A DNA stretch of 44,572 nt from CAYZPW01 sp964480475. GTDB taxonomy: Bacteria; B130-G9. A model generated the notes under the pieces. It was not told the DNA's origin. It did no database searches and saw only the letters and a list, made by a program, of their open reading frames with translations. The DNA lies in the NCBI GenBank assembly GCA_964480475.1, contig CAYZPW010000014.1, positions 1 through 44,572 of the forward strand. The letters run 5' to 3'. Made by a program: the position numbers and the translations under genes. This document shows, piece after piece, positions 8,619-16,230 of this stretch (position 1 is the first letter of the stretch; each line of letters opens with the position of its first letter).

Positions 8619-9740
8619 CTATTGCTTCAGAGCTTCGTGGGAATCGCTGTCGGCTTGGCCGCGAGGCATCTTCGCCGCCAGGGACGCGACGTGTTTCTCA
8701 AGATACGCAAGCGTCTTCATCGCCAGGATGAGGCCCATCGCCAGGATAATCAGGATGAGGAAAGTGTATATGAATGGGATAAGGACTGTGATGAAGGCGA
8801 TGACGCCGAGATATGCGGAGATGAAGTAGATCAGTTTGACCGCTTGGCGCTGCGACAGTCCGAGAGCGAGCAGCCTGTGGTGCAGATGCTCCCGGTCGCC
8901 CTTGAACGGATGCGTTCCCCGAATGAGCCTTCTCAAGAAGGCGAGCCCGGTGTCCATCAGTGGCACTGCCATCGAGGCGATTGGAACCAGAAGGGCGACT
9001 GCGACTGTGCTTTTTGAGGCGCCGAGGAGCGACATTGCGGCGAATATGAACCCGAGGCACATGCTTCCCGTGTCGCCCATGAAGATGCTTGCGGGGGAGA
9101 AGTTGTACTTGAGGAACCCCAGGACGGCGCCCGCAATCGCCAGAGACAGGAGGCCAATCTCGTAATCGCCCCGATAAACCGCAACCGACATCATCGTGAG
9201 TGAGGCGATGAAGACGATGCCTGCTGCGAGCCCGTCGAGGCCATCTATGAGGTTTATCGAGTTGGTTAGCCCGACGACCCAGAGCACAGTGAGTATCACG
9301 CCGAAAGTGGCGGGAACGGCGATTGAGCCGGTCTCCGAGAGCGGAGACGTGAATTTCTCGATATTGAAGCCATAGACAAGGAGCACTACTGCTGCGGCTA
9401 TCTGCCCCGCGAGCTTGACAGTCGGCCGCGCGCCCTTGGTGTCGTCGTAGATGCCCACTCCCATGAGGATGAGGCATCCGAAGAGTATGCCGGTCAGCTT
9501 GCTGGCCAGCAATTCTCCCAGTTCGGGGTGCAGGGACGTGCCCAGAAGAACCGCGGCCACAAACGCGACGATAATCGCAATGCCGCCGAGCGACGGTATC
9601 GGATGGGGGTGAATCTTCCGACGACCGGGCACGTCCATCGCGCCAACGCGCCTCGCAAACGCTCTGACGACCGGGGTGAGAATCAAAGAAACCACCGTGC
9701 CGACAGCGATAACGATGACGTATGTAAGCGGCAGGCTCAT
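8619..9740 (-). CDS. WecA/TagO/MraY-family polyprenyl-phosphate sugar-1-phosphate transferase
   Basis: 373 residues with about 11 membrane helices. It would transfer a HexNAc-1-phosphate from a UDP-sugar to undecaprenyl phosphate, the first step of O-antigen or teichoic-type glycan assembly. Family hallmarks are present: GIYDD (96-100, Mg-binding Asp pair), NLIDGLDGLAAG (163-174), FMGDTGS (220-226) and the cytoplasmic HLHHRL motif (285-290) that separates the WecA/TagO group from MraY. The start is set at the ATG at 9740, because the upstream in-frame TTG falls inside the TTTCAAG tandem array. It is last in a minus-strand polysaccharide cluster, separated from the FAD protein gene by about 200 bases of tandem repeats. 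Confidence 0.9.
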   Translation of the reverse strand: MSLPLTYVIVIAVGTVVSLILTPVVRAFARRVGAMDVPGRRKIHPHPIPSLGGIAIIVAFVAAVLLGTSLHPELGELLASKLTGILFGCLILMGVGIYDDTKGARPTVKLAGQIAAAVVLLVYGFNIEKFTSPLSETGSIAVPATFGVILTVLWVVGLTNSINLIDGLDGLAAGIVFIASLTMMSVAVYRGDYEIGLLSLAIAGAVLGFLKYNFSPASIFMGDTGSMCLGFIFAAMSLLGASKSTVAVALLVPIASMAVPLMDTGLAFLRRLIRGTHPFKGDREHLHHRLLALGLSQRQAVKLIYFISAYLGVIAFITVLIPFIYTFLILIILAMGLILAMKTLAYLEKHVASLAAKMPRGQADSDSHEALKQ

Positions 9741-9747
9741 TCCAATA

Positions 9748-9816
9748 GTTTCAAGTTTCAAGTTTCAAGTTTCAAGGTCGAAAGTCGGTCAGTAGTTTCA
9801 AGTTTCAAGTTCAAGG
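9748..9816. repeat. GTTTCAA heptamer tandem array
   Basis: Four perfect GTTTCAA units at 9748-9775, a diverged stretch, then two perfect units and one shortened unit at 9795-9814. It begins seven bases upstream of the WecA-like start codon and therefore occupies that gene's leader and promoter region. A short GTCAGTT pair follows near 9833-9846. Confidence 0.85.
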
Positions 9817-9875
9817 TCGAAGGCCCAAAGTCAGTTGTCAGTTGGCCGTATTCATCCTTCATGCTTCGTCCCTCT

Positions 9876-9906
9876 TCTGTGTCTCTGTGTCTCTGTGTCT
9901 CTGTGG
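9876..9906. repeat. TCTGTGTC octamer tandem array
   Basis: Nearly four units of TCTGTGTC, the reverse complement of the CACAGAGA repeats at 3306-3330 and 42212-42235. Confidence 0.85.
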
Positions 9907-9913
9907 TTCACTG

Positions 9914-9941
9914 CAATCCACAATCCGCAATCCACAATCCG
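9914..9941. repeat. CAATCCR heptamer tandem array
   Basis: Four units alternating CAATCCA and CAATCCG. The array ends six bases from the stop codon of the FAD protein gene, so three different tandem repeat families are packed into one 200-base gap. Confidence 0.85.
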
Positions 9942-9946
9942 CAGTT

Positions 9947-11356
9947 TCATGACAGTTTCGCCCAGACTCTTTCTCTCTCATCCAGAAGAAGCCTGTCAAT
10001 GGCCTCTTTGCCCTGCATGAAGGAGTGGTCGGTGTTGCCGACCTCGTATCGCCAGCCGCCGAACCTGCCCCGCGAGAGAATATCATGCGCCTCAAAGAAC
10101 TCGAGCATCAGCTTTAGGTTCTTGTCTCGGTCCAGCGTCGGGACGGGGTACGAGCGCATGACCTTGATGACCTTCGTGCTGACAACCGCGTCGAAGTCCT
10201 CCGGCGAGATAAGTCCCGCTGCGACGAGGCCGTCCAGCGTGCTTTTCACCGCGTCGGCCGCGACCCTATCGACTTCGTTCGGCTGGCAAGAGACCTCGCA
10301 AACGAGCGAGTAATGGCCCGCATCGGGCACGTTGTTGGGCGAGTAGTTGGAGAAATAGGTAACGCGGTAGAACGGGCAATTGCTCTCCGGGAAATACATC
10401 CAGCACTTGTCGCTGGGGCACGGCTTTTCAAAGCCCAGGCCGATCATCACGCCAGCGGTAGTTCCAAGCCTAAATGCTGCGTCACGCACGCTCTCCGGCG
10501 CGCCTCGCGTGATTGAGGCCAGTTCGTTGAGCGGGATGCTGCTCAGAAGCGCGTCGTAGGTCGTTCGCTCGCCATTCTCAAACTGGATGGTCTTGGATTT
10601 GGCGTCGAGGGAAACGATCCGATGCCTCAGGTGGAGATGGTCCTCGATGTGACGTCGGTAGCCCTCAAACATCGCCCCAGTGCCGCCATGAAGCGGGAAC
10701 CTGAACTTGCTGTTGGGGCCCCAGCCGACGTCGTCCCGCTCGAGGAGTACGTTGCTCAGCACCCTCTCAAAATCGATCACGCTGACTCGGTCGGCAATCC
10801 AGTCCTTTGAAATCTTTTCGAGCGGGAACTTCCAGACCATGTCGTTATAGGGAACCATGAAGTGCTTGGAGATGCCCTTCCCGAAGACCGCGTCCATCCA
10901 CTCTCGAAAGTTGCCAACGGGCCGTTCATTCCTTGACGCCTCGAGCAGGCCGACGAGGCACTCGAGAACCACGTCGCTTCTAAGATAGCGGATGTTATTC
11001 TGAAACGGATACGGGACCCATCTGCCGTGTATCCTCACGAAACTCCGCCGCTCGTGCGCGAGGTAATCGTCGCCCAGAACGCCGTCGATGAACCTATCGA
11101 AGTAGTCGTAGTGCGAGAACAGAACGTGGCCGCCGATGTCCCACACGAAGCCCTTATCGTCGGAAAAGGATGCCGCCAGGCCGCCGACGTACTCCTGCTG
11201 CTCGTATATGTCCCAGTCCCTGTGGCCCAGCTCATTGAGCCGATACGCAGCGCCAATCCCCGTCGGCCCCGCGCCGATGATTACGATTCTTTTTCTGCAC
11301 TGCTGCCGATTCCTATTGCTGGCAGGGAACGCCAGTTGCCCATCTATTCCGGCCAT
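9947..11356 (-). CDS. FAD-dependent amine oxidase / UDP-galactopyranose mutase-like protein
   Basis: 469 residues. The dinucleotide-binding motif RIVIIGAGPTGIGAAYRL begins at about residue 23 (GAGPTG at 28-33). It is followed by the acidic ribose-binding end (DIYEQ, 49-53), the GGLAASF loop (59-65) and DIGGHVLF (73-80), all typical of NAD(P)-binding FAD oxidoreductases related to protoporphyrinogen oxidase and UDP-galactopyranose mutase. In polysaccharide clusters such proteins act on sugar nucleotides, which fits the WecA-like gene downstream and the glycosyltransferase upstream, but the substrate is not visible. A G-rich ribosome binding site overlaps the end of the preceding gene, which stops four bases before this ATG. 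The two are thus translationally close although unrelated in function. Confidence 0.75.
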   Translation of the reverse strand: MAGIDGQLAFPASNRNRQQCRKRIVIIGAGPTGIGAAYRLNELGHRDWDIYEQQEYVGGLAASFSDDKGFVWDIGGHVLFSHYDYFDRFIDGVLGDDYLAHERRSFVRIHGRWVPYPFQNNIRYLRSDVVLECLVGLLEASRNERPVGNFREWMDAVFGKGISKHFMVPYNDMVWKFPLEKISKDWIADRVSVIDFERVLSNVLLERDDVGWGPNSKFRFPLHGGTGAMFEGYRRHIEDHLHLRHRIVSLDAKSKTIQFENGERTTYDALLSSIPLNELASITRGAPESVRDAAFRLGTTAGVMIGLGFEKPCPSDKCWMYFPESNCPFYRVTYFSNYSPNNVPDAGHYSLVCEVSCQPNEVDRVAADAVKSTLDGLVAAGLISPEDFDAVVSTKVIKVMRSYPVPTLDRDKNLKLMLEFFEAHDILSRGRFGGWRYEVGNTDHSFMQGKEAIDRLLLDERERVWAKLS

Positions 11357-11360
11357 TCTC

Positions 11361-12146
11361 TCAAATCCACCCCCGTGTATATCTTGCGTAGTTGTATTCG
11401 TCTATAAGTTTAAGGAGCGACTTCTCCGGGTAACTGACGTAGCGTCTCGCTACCTCTGCCAGGATTTTCATCTTCTTGCAGAAGGCCCGATACTTGTCTG
11501 ATGGTTCATTCGAATAGTGACATCCATACGCGATCGCGATGGCTCGGTCCCACAAGGGAAAGAAATCTGGGGCAAGAAGATGCAGCGCCTTGGCTACTCC
11601 CACCGGGCTTTGTTTCCCGTTCATCCTGTTATCCGAGACGATCTGCAAAGCCTTTAAGAACGCGTCAAACAACACCGGGACCTGTTTATCGTCCCCCTTC
11701 GAAAAAGTGAAGATGCTTCTTTTCCTAAAGGCTTCTAGTTGGCTCAGATGATCAGCTATAGTTTCCTCTAGTCTGTCGAAATCGAAGCTCCCATATCGGT
11801 AGAATGCCTGGTTCCAGGTCAGAAGGAGTACCCCCAGTGCATGCGCCATCTCCTTAGGCTTGCCCCAGAAGTGATCGATAAGAAACGTCGCCGCCTTATA
11901 CATCGTGTCGCGCCGCTCACGCTTCTGGAACTCCTCACAGCCAGCGTGAAACTCGTCGCAGTCTGGGATATCAATCGCTAGCGGATCCGGTCGGGGCGGC
12001 CGGGGACAACGCTCGCGCATTTTCGTCATGATCTCAATCTTGTCGGCAAAAGGCAGCCGCGCCAAGCGCTCTCGTGTTTTCTTTCTCTCGTCATTGAAGA
12101 CTTTCCAGAATTGCTCCGAGTCTTTGATATAAAGGAGTTTTTTCAC
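11361..12146 (-). CDS. Unrecognised protein paired with the nucleotidyltransferase gene
   Basis: About 261 residues, no signal peptide or membrane segment. The GTG at 12146 is preceded by AGAGG at a good distance, and a TTG two codons upstream is also possible. The first 90 residues are highly charged (RERCPRPPRPDP, then EEFQKRERRD). The C-terminal third has a helical segment ALHLLAPDFFPLWDRAIAIAYG, a motif I recall from uncharacterised proteins but cannot name. The gene overlaps the 3' end of the nucleotidyltransferase gene by about 56 bases in another frame, a layout common in toxin-antitoxin and abortive-infection pairs. I infer that it is the partner, toxin or antitoxin, of that enzyme. 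No catalytic residues can be assigned. Confidence 0.6.
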   Translation of the reverse strand: MKKLLYIKDSEQFWKVFNDERKKTRERLARLPFADKIEIMTKMRERCPRPPRPDPLAIDIPDCDEFHAGCEEFQKRERRDTMYKAATFLIDHFWGKPKEMAHALGVLLLTWNQAFYRYGSFDFDRLEETIADHLSQLEAFRKRSIFTFSKGDDKQVPVLFDAFLKALQIVSDNRMNGKQSPVGVAKALHLLAPDFFPLWDRAIAIAYGCHYSNEPSDKYRAFCKKMKILAEVARRYVSYPEKSLLKLIDEYNYARYTRGWI

Positions 12147-12597
12147 TGTCAAACCTCTTGGCTATCGACTTGACAAGGTTGATATCCGTCAGTTCAAGTA
12201 GCATGGGGATAATGATTCTATCTTTTGGCCTATAAGCAACAAGCAGCGTAACCACCAGATACTCCGGCGTAAAGACTCTGCCTTCAACTCCCTCAACCTC
12301 CATGTTTCGGGCATTGGCAATCGCCTCACGAAACAAGGGGCTGATGTAGCTGGGCAGGAATTGGACCGGCAGGTCATCTATCACGATGTAAACGTTCTCT
12401 ATCTTGTGCCCTTTCTCCCGGAAATACGCATACAGGGCCCGATAATCCTGATCCGTGTCGATCATGATGAAAACGTCCATGTCGTAAGTAAGTACCGGTT
12501 CCATATAGAAGTTTAGCGCATATCCACCACCTATTGCATAGTCTTGAATCAGGCCGAGCTCTATAAGCTCATTGATCGTCTCTATTGTTCCTAACAT
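12091..12597 (-). CDS. AbiEii/MNT-like nucleotidyltransferase
   Basis: 168 residues. The polymerase-beta-type active site is readable: GGGYALN, then after ten residues DMDVFIMID, which fits the G-[GS]-x(9-13)-D-x-D pattern of minimal nucleotidyltransferases such as AbiEii, MenT and MNT. These can inactivate tRNA, protein or a HEPN toxin by adding nucleotides. The start is placed at the ATG at 12597, because AAGGA lies eight bases upstream. An ATG seven codons earlier has its G-rich site too close. It lies 13 bases after the cupin gene and overlaps the following gene by about 56 bases. Whether it is toxin or antitoxin cannot be told from sequence. Confidence 0.7.
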   Translation of the reverse strand: MLGTIETINELIELGLIQDYAIGGGYALNFYMEPVLTYDMDVFIMIDTDQDYRALYAYFREKGHKIENVYIVIDDLPVQFLPSYISPLFREAIANARNMEVEGVEGRVFTPEYLVVTLLVAYRPKDRIIIPMLLELTDINLVKSIAKRFDSEKTPLYQRLGAILESLQ

Positions 12598-12610
12598 GAT
12601 GCTTGTCCTT

Positions 12611-12985
12611 CTAATCATCTCCCGTCGGGCAGACCGTCGCTGCCTCTACCATCAGAACCACGGTGCGCTCCGGAGCACGTGTCCGGTGAGTAACGCCTTT
12701 AGGGACTACCGTTGCCTGGCCCGGCAACAACTCCATCGTCCTGTCCTCCAAATCAATCAGTAAACGGCCCTTGACAACGTAAAAGAACTCATCCTCCCTC
12801 TCGTGCCGATGCCAGTGGAACTCTCCCTTTAGCACGCCGAGGCGCACCACGCACTCGTTGACTTGACAGAGCGTCTGATTGAACCAATCGTGCTTGCAGG
12901 CCCGCTCCAGCTCGGCTACATCAACGCGCTCCAGCGGCCCGAACTTGACGTCGCCTCTGATCAAGTATTCCGTTTTCCTCTCCAC
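12611..12985 (-). CDS. Single-domain cupin protein
   Basis: 124 residues starting at GTG with GAGG five bases upstream. Residues 45-115 carry the cupin motifs: HWHRHEREDEFFYVVKG (the two His and Glu of motif 1) and a later PKGVTHR (the motif 2 His). These would bind one metal ion in a small beta barrel. Single-domain cupins include isomerases, dioxygenases and binding proteins, so the substrate is unknown. It lies 11 bases after the DUF2283 gene and 13 before the nucleotidyltransferase, inside the small-gene block. It may be unrelated cargo rather than part of either toxin-antitoxin-like pair. Confidence 0.75.
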   Translation of the reverse strand: MERKTEYLIRGDVKFGPLERVDVAELERACKHDWFNQTLCQVNECVVRLGVLKGEFHWHRHEREDEFFYVVKGRLLIDLEDRTMELLPGQATVVPKGVTHRTRAPERTVVLMVEAATVCPTGDD

Positions 12986-12996
12986 TTTGCCTCGCC

Positions 12997-13233
12997 TTAC
13001 TTGCCTGTGAGCCGCAGGTCCGCCACGACCGGGAGCTCAAAGAGGTCCGTCCGCAGGAGTCGAGTGGAGAAGAATAGCACCTCGAGGTTCTCGACCTCGC
13101 CAGTGCGGGGATTGAGGCGCGCGATTACTTCGTCGTTCAGCTCCTCCGACTCCTGCTCCGCGTAGGGAGGGCACTTGTCTATGTGGAGGATGTCGGCCCC
13201 CCGATCATACTTGAACCTCAGTCTCTTCTCCAT
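12997..13233 (-). CDS. DUF2283 family protein, possible antitoxin
   Basis: 78 residues. The segment KYDRGADILHIDKCPP (9-24), followed by an acidic stretch EQESEELNDEVIARLNP and a VENLEVLFFS beta strand, is characteristic of DUF2283, a family of small proteins with the D-x-L-x-I-like start. Its ATG has GGGGAG six bases upstream, and the gene begins 16 bases inside the end of the upstream gene. DUF2283 genes often lie next to small putative toxin genes, so an antitoxin role is plausible but is inferred only from context. Confidence 0.7.
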   Translation of the reverse strand: MEKRLRFKYDRGADILHIDKCPPYAEQESEELNDEVIARLNPRTGEVENLEVLFFSTRLLRTDLFELPVVADLRLTGK

Positions 13234-13544
13234 TCAATCTCCCCTTCGCTCAACTTTGTAGTTATGTAAGCGGTGATGATCCAGTGGCGCTTTCTTGTGT
13301 CGGGCCCGCTGACGACAACCACCACTATATGCTTGCCTCTTCGGACGTCAGGAAACCATCGAGAGAACAACTTGGCGCTTCCGAACCGAGCGCTTCTCCG
13401 GACAAGGTCCGGGCCCATAAGCGTTTCTGCCACTCGATCCCAGTGCTCGGGGAACAGATCCGGATGCCGGTCTGCGATATGACGCTCCCGCTCCTCAGTG
13501 AGCTCGACCTCGCCCTTCAGGTAGGGGCAAGGAAACCGGCTCAT
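13218..13544 (-). CDS. Small protein with HIxxRHP motif, possible BECR-type nuclease toxin
   Basis: 108 residues. The pattern LTEERERHIADRHPDLFPEH (16-35), then a predicted helix ending with PDLVRRSARFG, then a beta-rich half (SRWFPDVRRGKHIVVVVV, WIITAYIT) resembles the barnase/EndoU/colicin/RelE-like (BECR) folds of PBECR and related nuclease toxins, where conserved His and Arg are catalytic. The match is by eye and not firm. GGAG lies upstream of the ATG, and the end overlaps the DUF2283 gene by 16 bases. The toxin function is inferred, and DUF4258-like or other small nuclease families are alternatives. Confidence 0.5.
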   Translation of the reverse strand: MSRFPCPYLKGEVELTEERERHIADRHPDLFPEHWDRVAETLMGPDLVRRSARFGSAKLFSRWFPDVRRGKHIVVVVVSGPDTRKRHWIITAYITTKLSEGEIEWRRD

Positions 13545-13583
13545 CGAGTTTCTCCATCCCGAATAGGCGCTTCGCTGCCCGCT

Positions 13584-13668
13584 CTAACGACGAAGCCAAG
13601 CTGCGTGGTGAAACGCCGCCACGATGCCCGTGGGCCCCGCCCAGGATTACAACCCTTTTTCCCCACTC
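13584..13668 (-). pseudogene. Frameshifted remnant of a FAD/NAD-binding N-terminus
   Basis: On the minus strand the sequence reads KRVVILG and, after adding one missing base in the glycine-rich loop, GPTGIVAAFHHAAWLRR and then a stop. This matches the Rossmann start of the intact FAD protein gene (KRIVIIGAGPTGIGAA). The two DNA stretches align well over about 45 bases with one gap. Nothing else of a FAD protein follows, so this is a decayed fragment. It lies just outside the upstream edge of the small-gene block, whereas the intact gene lies at its downstream edge. The remainder of 13669-13963 has no recognisable gene. Confidence 0.5.
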
Positions 13669-13963
13669 AAAGCCTCGTCAAACGTATCTCTATACATCGA
13701 TAAAACGCTTCATACCGCCAATGCCCAAGCATCGGGATACGAAATCGGGCTCACGCTCAAGAAGCCCAAAGCCCTCTTATCCCGGCCCAAAGCAGCTTTA
13801 CTCCCGACTTCCAATGTATCAGATTTTCGAGTTGCAGGTAGGTAATTCTCAGGCAGGTCGGGTTCGGTCCACACCAACGAGGCGCACTTCAAGCCTGCCT
13901 ACGCACTTCACGCACCAACTTCACTGCACAGAAGATGCCCGCTGAGTTCCCCGTCACCCGGCC

Positions 13964-15139
13964 TCAGATCAGGTTTTCGTGCCTGAGCTCTTTCAGCATT
14001 GCGTCGAGCTTGTCGCCGAGCCGCTCGAGGCAATAGTCCTTCAGGATCGTTTTCCTGGCCTTTCTGCCCACACTCTCGCAGAGTGACCTGTCGCTCGCCA
14101 GCCGGAGCATCTTGTCGGCAAACTCGTGTTCGGAGCCTGCCAGGAAGCCGTTGACGCCGTCGTTCACGAGATACGTCACGTCGCCGAGCGGCGTCGCCAC
14201 GGTCGCCAATTCCATCGCCATGTATTCAAACTGCTTGGTCGGGCTCTTGCTCTTTAGCCACTGAACGTTCATGTCGTCGCCCTCGAGGGGAAGGAGGCCC
14301 ACGTGCGCCCCGGCCAGGAAATCGGGTACCTTGTCCGGATGGATGAACTCGCAGAACTCAATCGGGAGGTGCCGGTACGTCGTTGAGAGCAGCCCTTGAA
14401 CGGCTTTACTGAGGGTGCCCCACGCCAGAAGTCGGAGCACCACGTCGCGATTAGCCTCAAAGACCTTCGAGAAGCAGTTCAGCAAGAAGATCACGTTCCC
14501 AAGGATGATGCCACCCCAGACATTGCCACACCAGACGAAGACCGTCTTTTTCATCTCGGACCGTGCCTGCCGCTGAGTCCGGCTAAGCGAGAAGCGCTCC
14601 GCATCGGTGCCGGTCGGGATGTAATATACACGCGGGTGCCTCAACTTCAGCAGCGACTCAAGCTCTTTGCTTGCCGCAACACAAGCCACAGACTCGCTCA
14701 CGAGCTTCCAGGTGATCACAACTTCATCCCTGCTGCCAAAGAACAGGCCATTCAGCAATTCGTGATTCAAAAATGGCGACCTGTCGAGGTCCCAGTCGTC
14801 GTAGTCGAGGATCATCTTCGCGCCCCGGCGCTTGTGCAGAAGATGAGCCGCCAGCGCATGCCAATGGGCCTTTTGGAGGTATATGACGTCGCCGTCTCGG
14901 CCCTTGTGGTCTTTGTATGCGGACCGCGTGATGAGGAGCTTGTGGCGATCGCCGAGATGCAGCATCTGCTCGTGGCCGAACTGCTGGCCGTATTTGTCCC
15001 TGTAAAGGACGCAATCACAGTTGTAGCCGCGCTTTCTGAGCTGGTCTGCGAAGTTGACGCAGCGGATTCTTGTGGACGGCCTGTCATAGCCCATGAGCCC
15101 CCAAAACAGGAGGCTGGGTCTGTCTTGCTTTTTTTTCAT
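13964..15139 (-). CDS. GT4-like glycosyltransferase
   Basis: 391 residues starting MKKKQDRPSL. This start overlaps the upstream stop codon as ATGA and has a GAAGGG site nearby, so a longer frame beginning at 15247 is rejected. The N-terminal half has the short motifs RPSTRIRC and IYLQKAHW expected of a GT-B acceptor domain. The C-terminal half has VWCGN, the nucleotide-binding EYMAMELATVATPLGDV segment and NDGVNGFL, typical of family 4 retaining transferases (the E-x7-E region). It probably adds one sugar in surface polysaccharide assembly. Donor and acceptor are not predictable. It is translationally coupled to the membrane protein gene upstream. Confidence 0.75.
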   Translation of the reverse strand: MKKKQDRPSLLFWGLMGYDRPSTRIRCVNFADQLRKRGYNCDCVLYRDKYGQQFGHEQMLHLGDRHKLLITRSAYKDHKGRDGDVIYLQKAHWHALAAHLLHKRRGAKMILDYDDWDLDRSPFLNHELLNGLFFGSRDEVVITWKLVSESVACVAASKELESLLKLRHPRVYYIPTGTDAERFSLSRTQRQARSEMKKTVFVWCGNVWGGIILGNVIFLLNCFSKVFEANRDVVLRLLAWGTLSKAVQGLLSTTYRHLPIEFCEFIHPDKVPDFLAGAHVGLLPLEGDDMNVQWLKSKSPTKQFEYMAMELATVATPLGDVTYLVNDGVNGFLAGSEHEFADKMLRLASDRSLCESVGRKARKTILKDYCLERLGDKLDAMLKELRHENLI

Positions 15140-15945
15140 TTGCCCTTCGTCTCGCGTTCGTTCGCGGGAAACTCGGCGGCGGAGATCATCCGGTTGCCCG
15201 CGATTCTGAGTTCGGTTATGCGCACATCGATGTTTTTTGGGTTCCATCCTTCAGGTGTTTCAGAGAATCTTGTCATATTCGTCATATAATGGACCTTCTT
15301 ACCTGCCCTCAGCGGGGCGTTCTTGGATACGGGATTGAGTTCCTCCTTTAGGATTATTGCGCCGTCCTCAGATAGAAGAGCGCCCGAGAGCGTCAAGGCG
15401 CCGACGTCCCTCGGCCCTAAGTTCCTTATGTCGCACTCCAGCCGGATCGAGCGGCCATAGAGCCTGTCCTCGTAGTATTCAGCCTTGACGCCCGAGAGAC
15501 TAATGAAGTTAAGGTACTCAAAGTTCTGCCGTCTCTGGTCCTCGAGCTCCTCGGTCGATATCGATTGAGAGCTGCTCACGAATCCCGGCAACAGTGAACC
15601 GTTGTCCTCTTGTGTGGCGAAGAAAGTGAATGAAAAGAAGCCGGTTAGCGTCATCGCCGTCCACAGCAGGAGCCCGACTTTCCTTTTCCCGAGCATTCTT
15701 ACCGCCGCGATATACACGAGCGCGAGAACTCCGGCCGCAATCGCTGATTGCGGCTCAAGGCCCAACCTCTGCCCGAGAAGGTAAGAATAAACCCGCCATG
15801 CAATCAGAGCCACGGCGTTCGCGATAAGCGCGAGTTCCATCAGAGAGACGAGTTTTCCTGCCTTGAGCGCCAGGCAGAGAGCTTGCAGTAGGAGTAGGGC
15901 GGCCATCGAGAGCAGCAAGACCATGCTCGTCCACGTCGAGATCAT
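15136..15945 (-). CDS. Membrane protein with extracytoplasmic FxLYD-like domain
   Basis: 269 residues. Four hydrophobic helices lie in residues 1-110, and residues 150-260 are soluble. The soluble part (LECDIRNLGPRDVGALTLSG, then LRAGKKVHY) resembles the FxLYD or related immunoglobulin-like domains in which a conserved N-x-G precedes a strand and a Gly turn follows. The function is unknown. It is coupled to the glycosyltransferase by a four-base overlap, suggesting a helper role in the polysaccharide machinery. The ATG is preceded by GGTGG. The gene lies head-to-head with the plus-strand amino-sugar genes across the palindromic element. Confidence 0.5.
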   Translation of the reverse strand: MISTWTSMVLLLSMAALLLLQALCLALKAGKLVSLMELALIANAVALIAWRVYSYLLGQRLGLEPQSAIAAGVLALVYIAAVRMLGKRKVGLLLWTAMTLTGFFSFTFFATQEDNGSLLPGFVSSSQSISTEELEDQRRQNFEYLNFISLSGVKAEYYEDRLYGRSIRLECDIRNLGPRDVGALTLSGALLSEDGAIILKEELNPVSKNAPLRAGKKVHYMTNMTRFSETPEGWNPKNIDVRITELRIAGNRMISAAEFPANERETKGK

Positions 15946-16039
15946 TGTCTGAGGGCCACCTTAATGAGCATCGCACCCGCTCCTATACTGCTTCTCACGC
16001 TCAATATCGCAAATCCGCATCCATTGATCGGCATCACCG

Positions 16040-16222
16040 GTGATTTGGAGTGCGGCGGCCTGACGCCGCTTTCATTGGTGGTGGCTCGACACCACCTCTG
16101 ATAGACGGCTCTCAAGACTGTAAAGGCGCCGATCTCGAGGTCGCAAAGTGCTTGGTCAAAGAAGGCGCCGCGTCAAGCCGCGGCCAGCCAAAGCGGCGTC
16201 AAGCCGCCGCACTCCAAATCAC
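16040..16222. mobile_element. 183-base palindromic MITE-like element
   Basis: The ends are 33-base inverted repeats (16040-16072 and 16190-16222) that differ at a single position: GTGATTTGGAGTGCGGCGGC, then Y-TGACGCCGCTTT. Inside is a second hairpin (GGTGGTG...CACCACC, about 16076-16096). No coding frame, no transposase and no clear target-site duplication is visible. A second, more degenerate copy lies at 44256-44400, where the inner hairpin is kept by a compensatory change (T-A pair to C-G pair). The element fills much of the 514-base divergent gap 15946-16459. Confidence 0.8.
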
Positions 16223-16230
16223 AATGTCAT

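Noticed and set aside
9741..9761. A TTG start for the WecA-like gene seven codons upstream
   Set aside because: It lies in the tandem repeat and lacks a ribosome binding site; the ATG at 9740 begins the family sequence.
9748..9941. A CRISPR array
   Set aside because: The units are 7-8 bases long with no spacers, and no cas gene is near.
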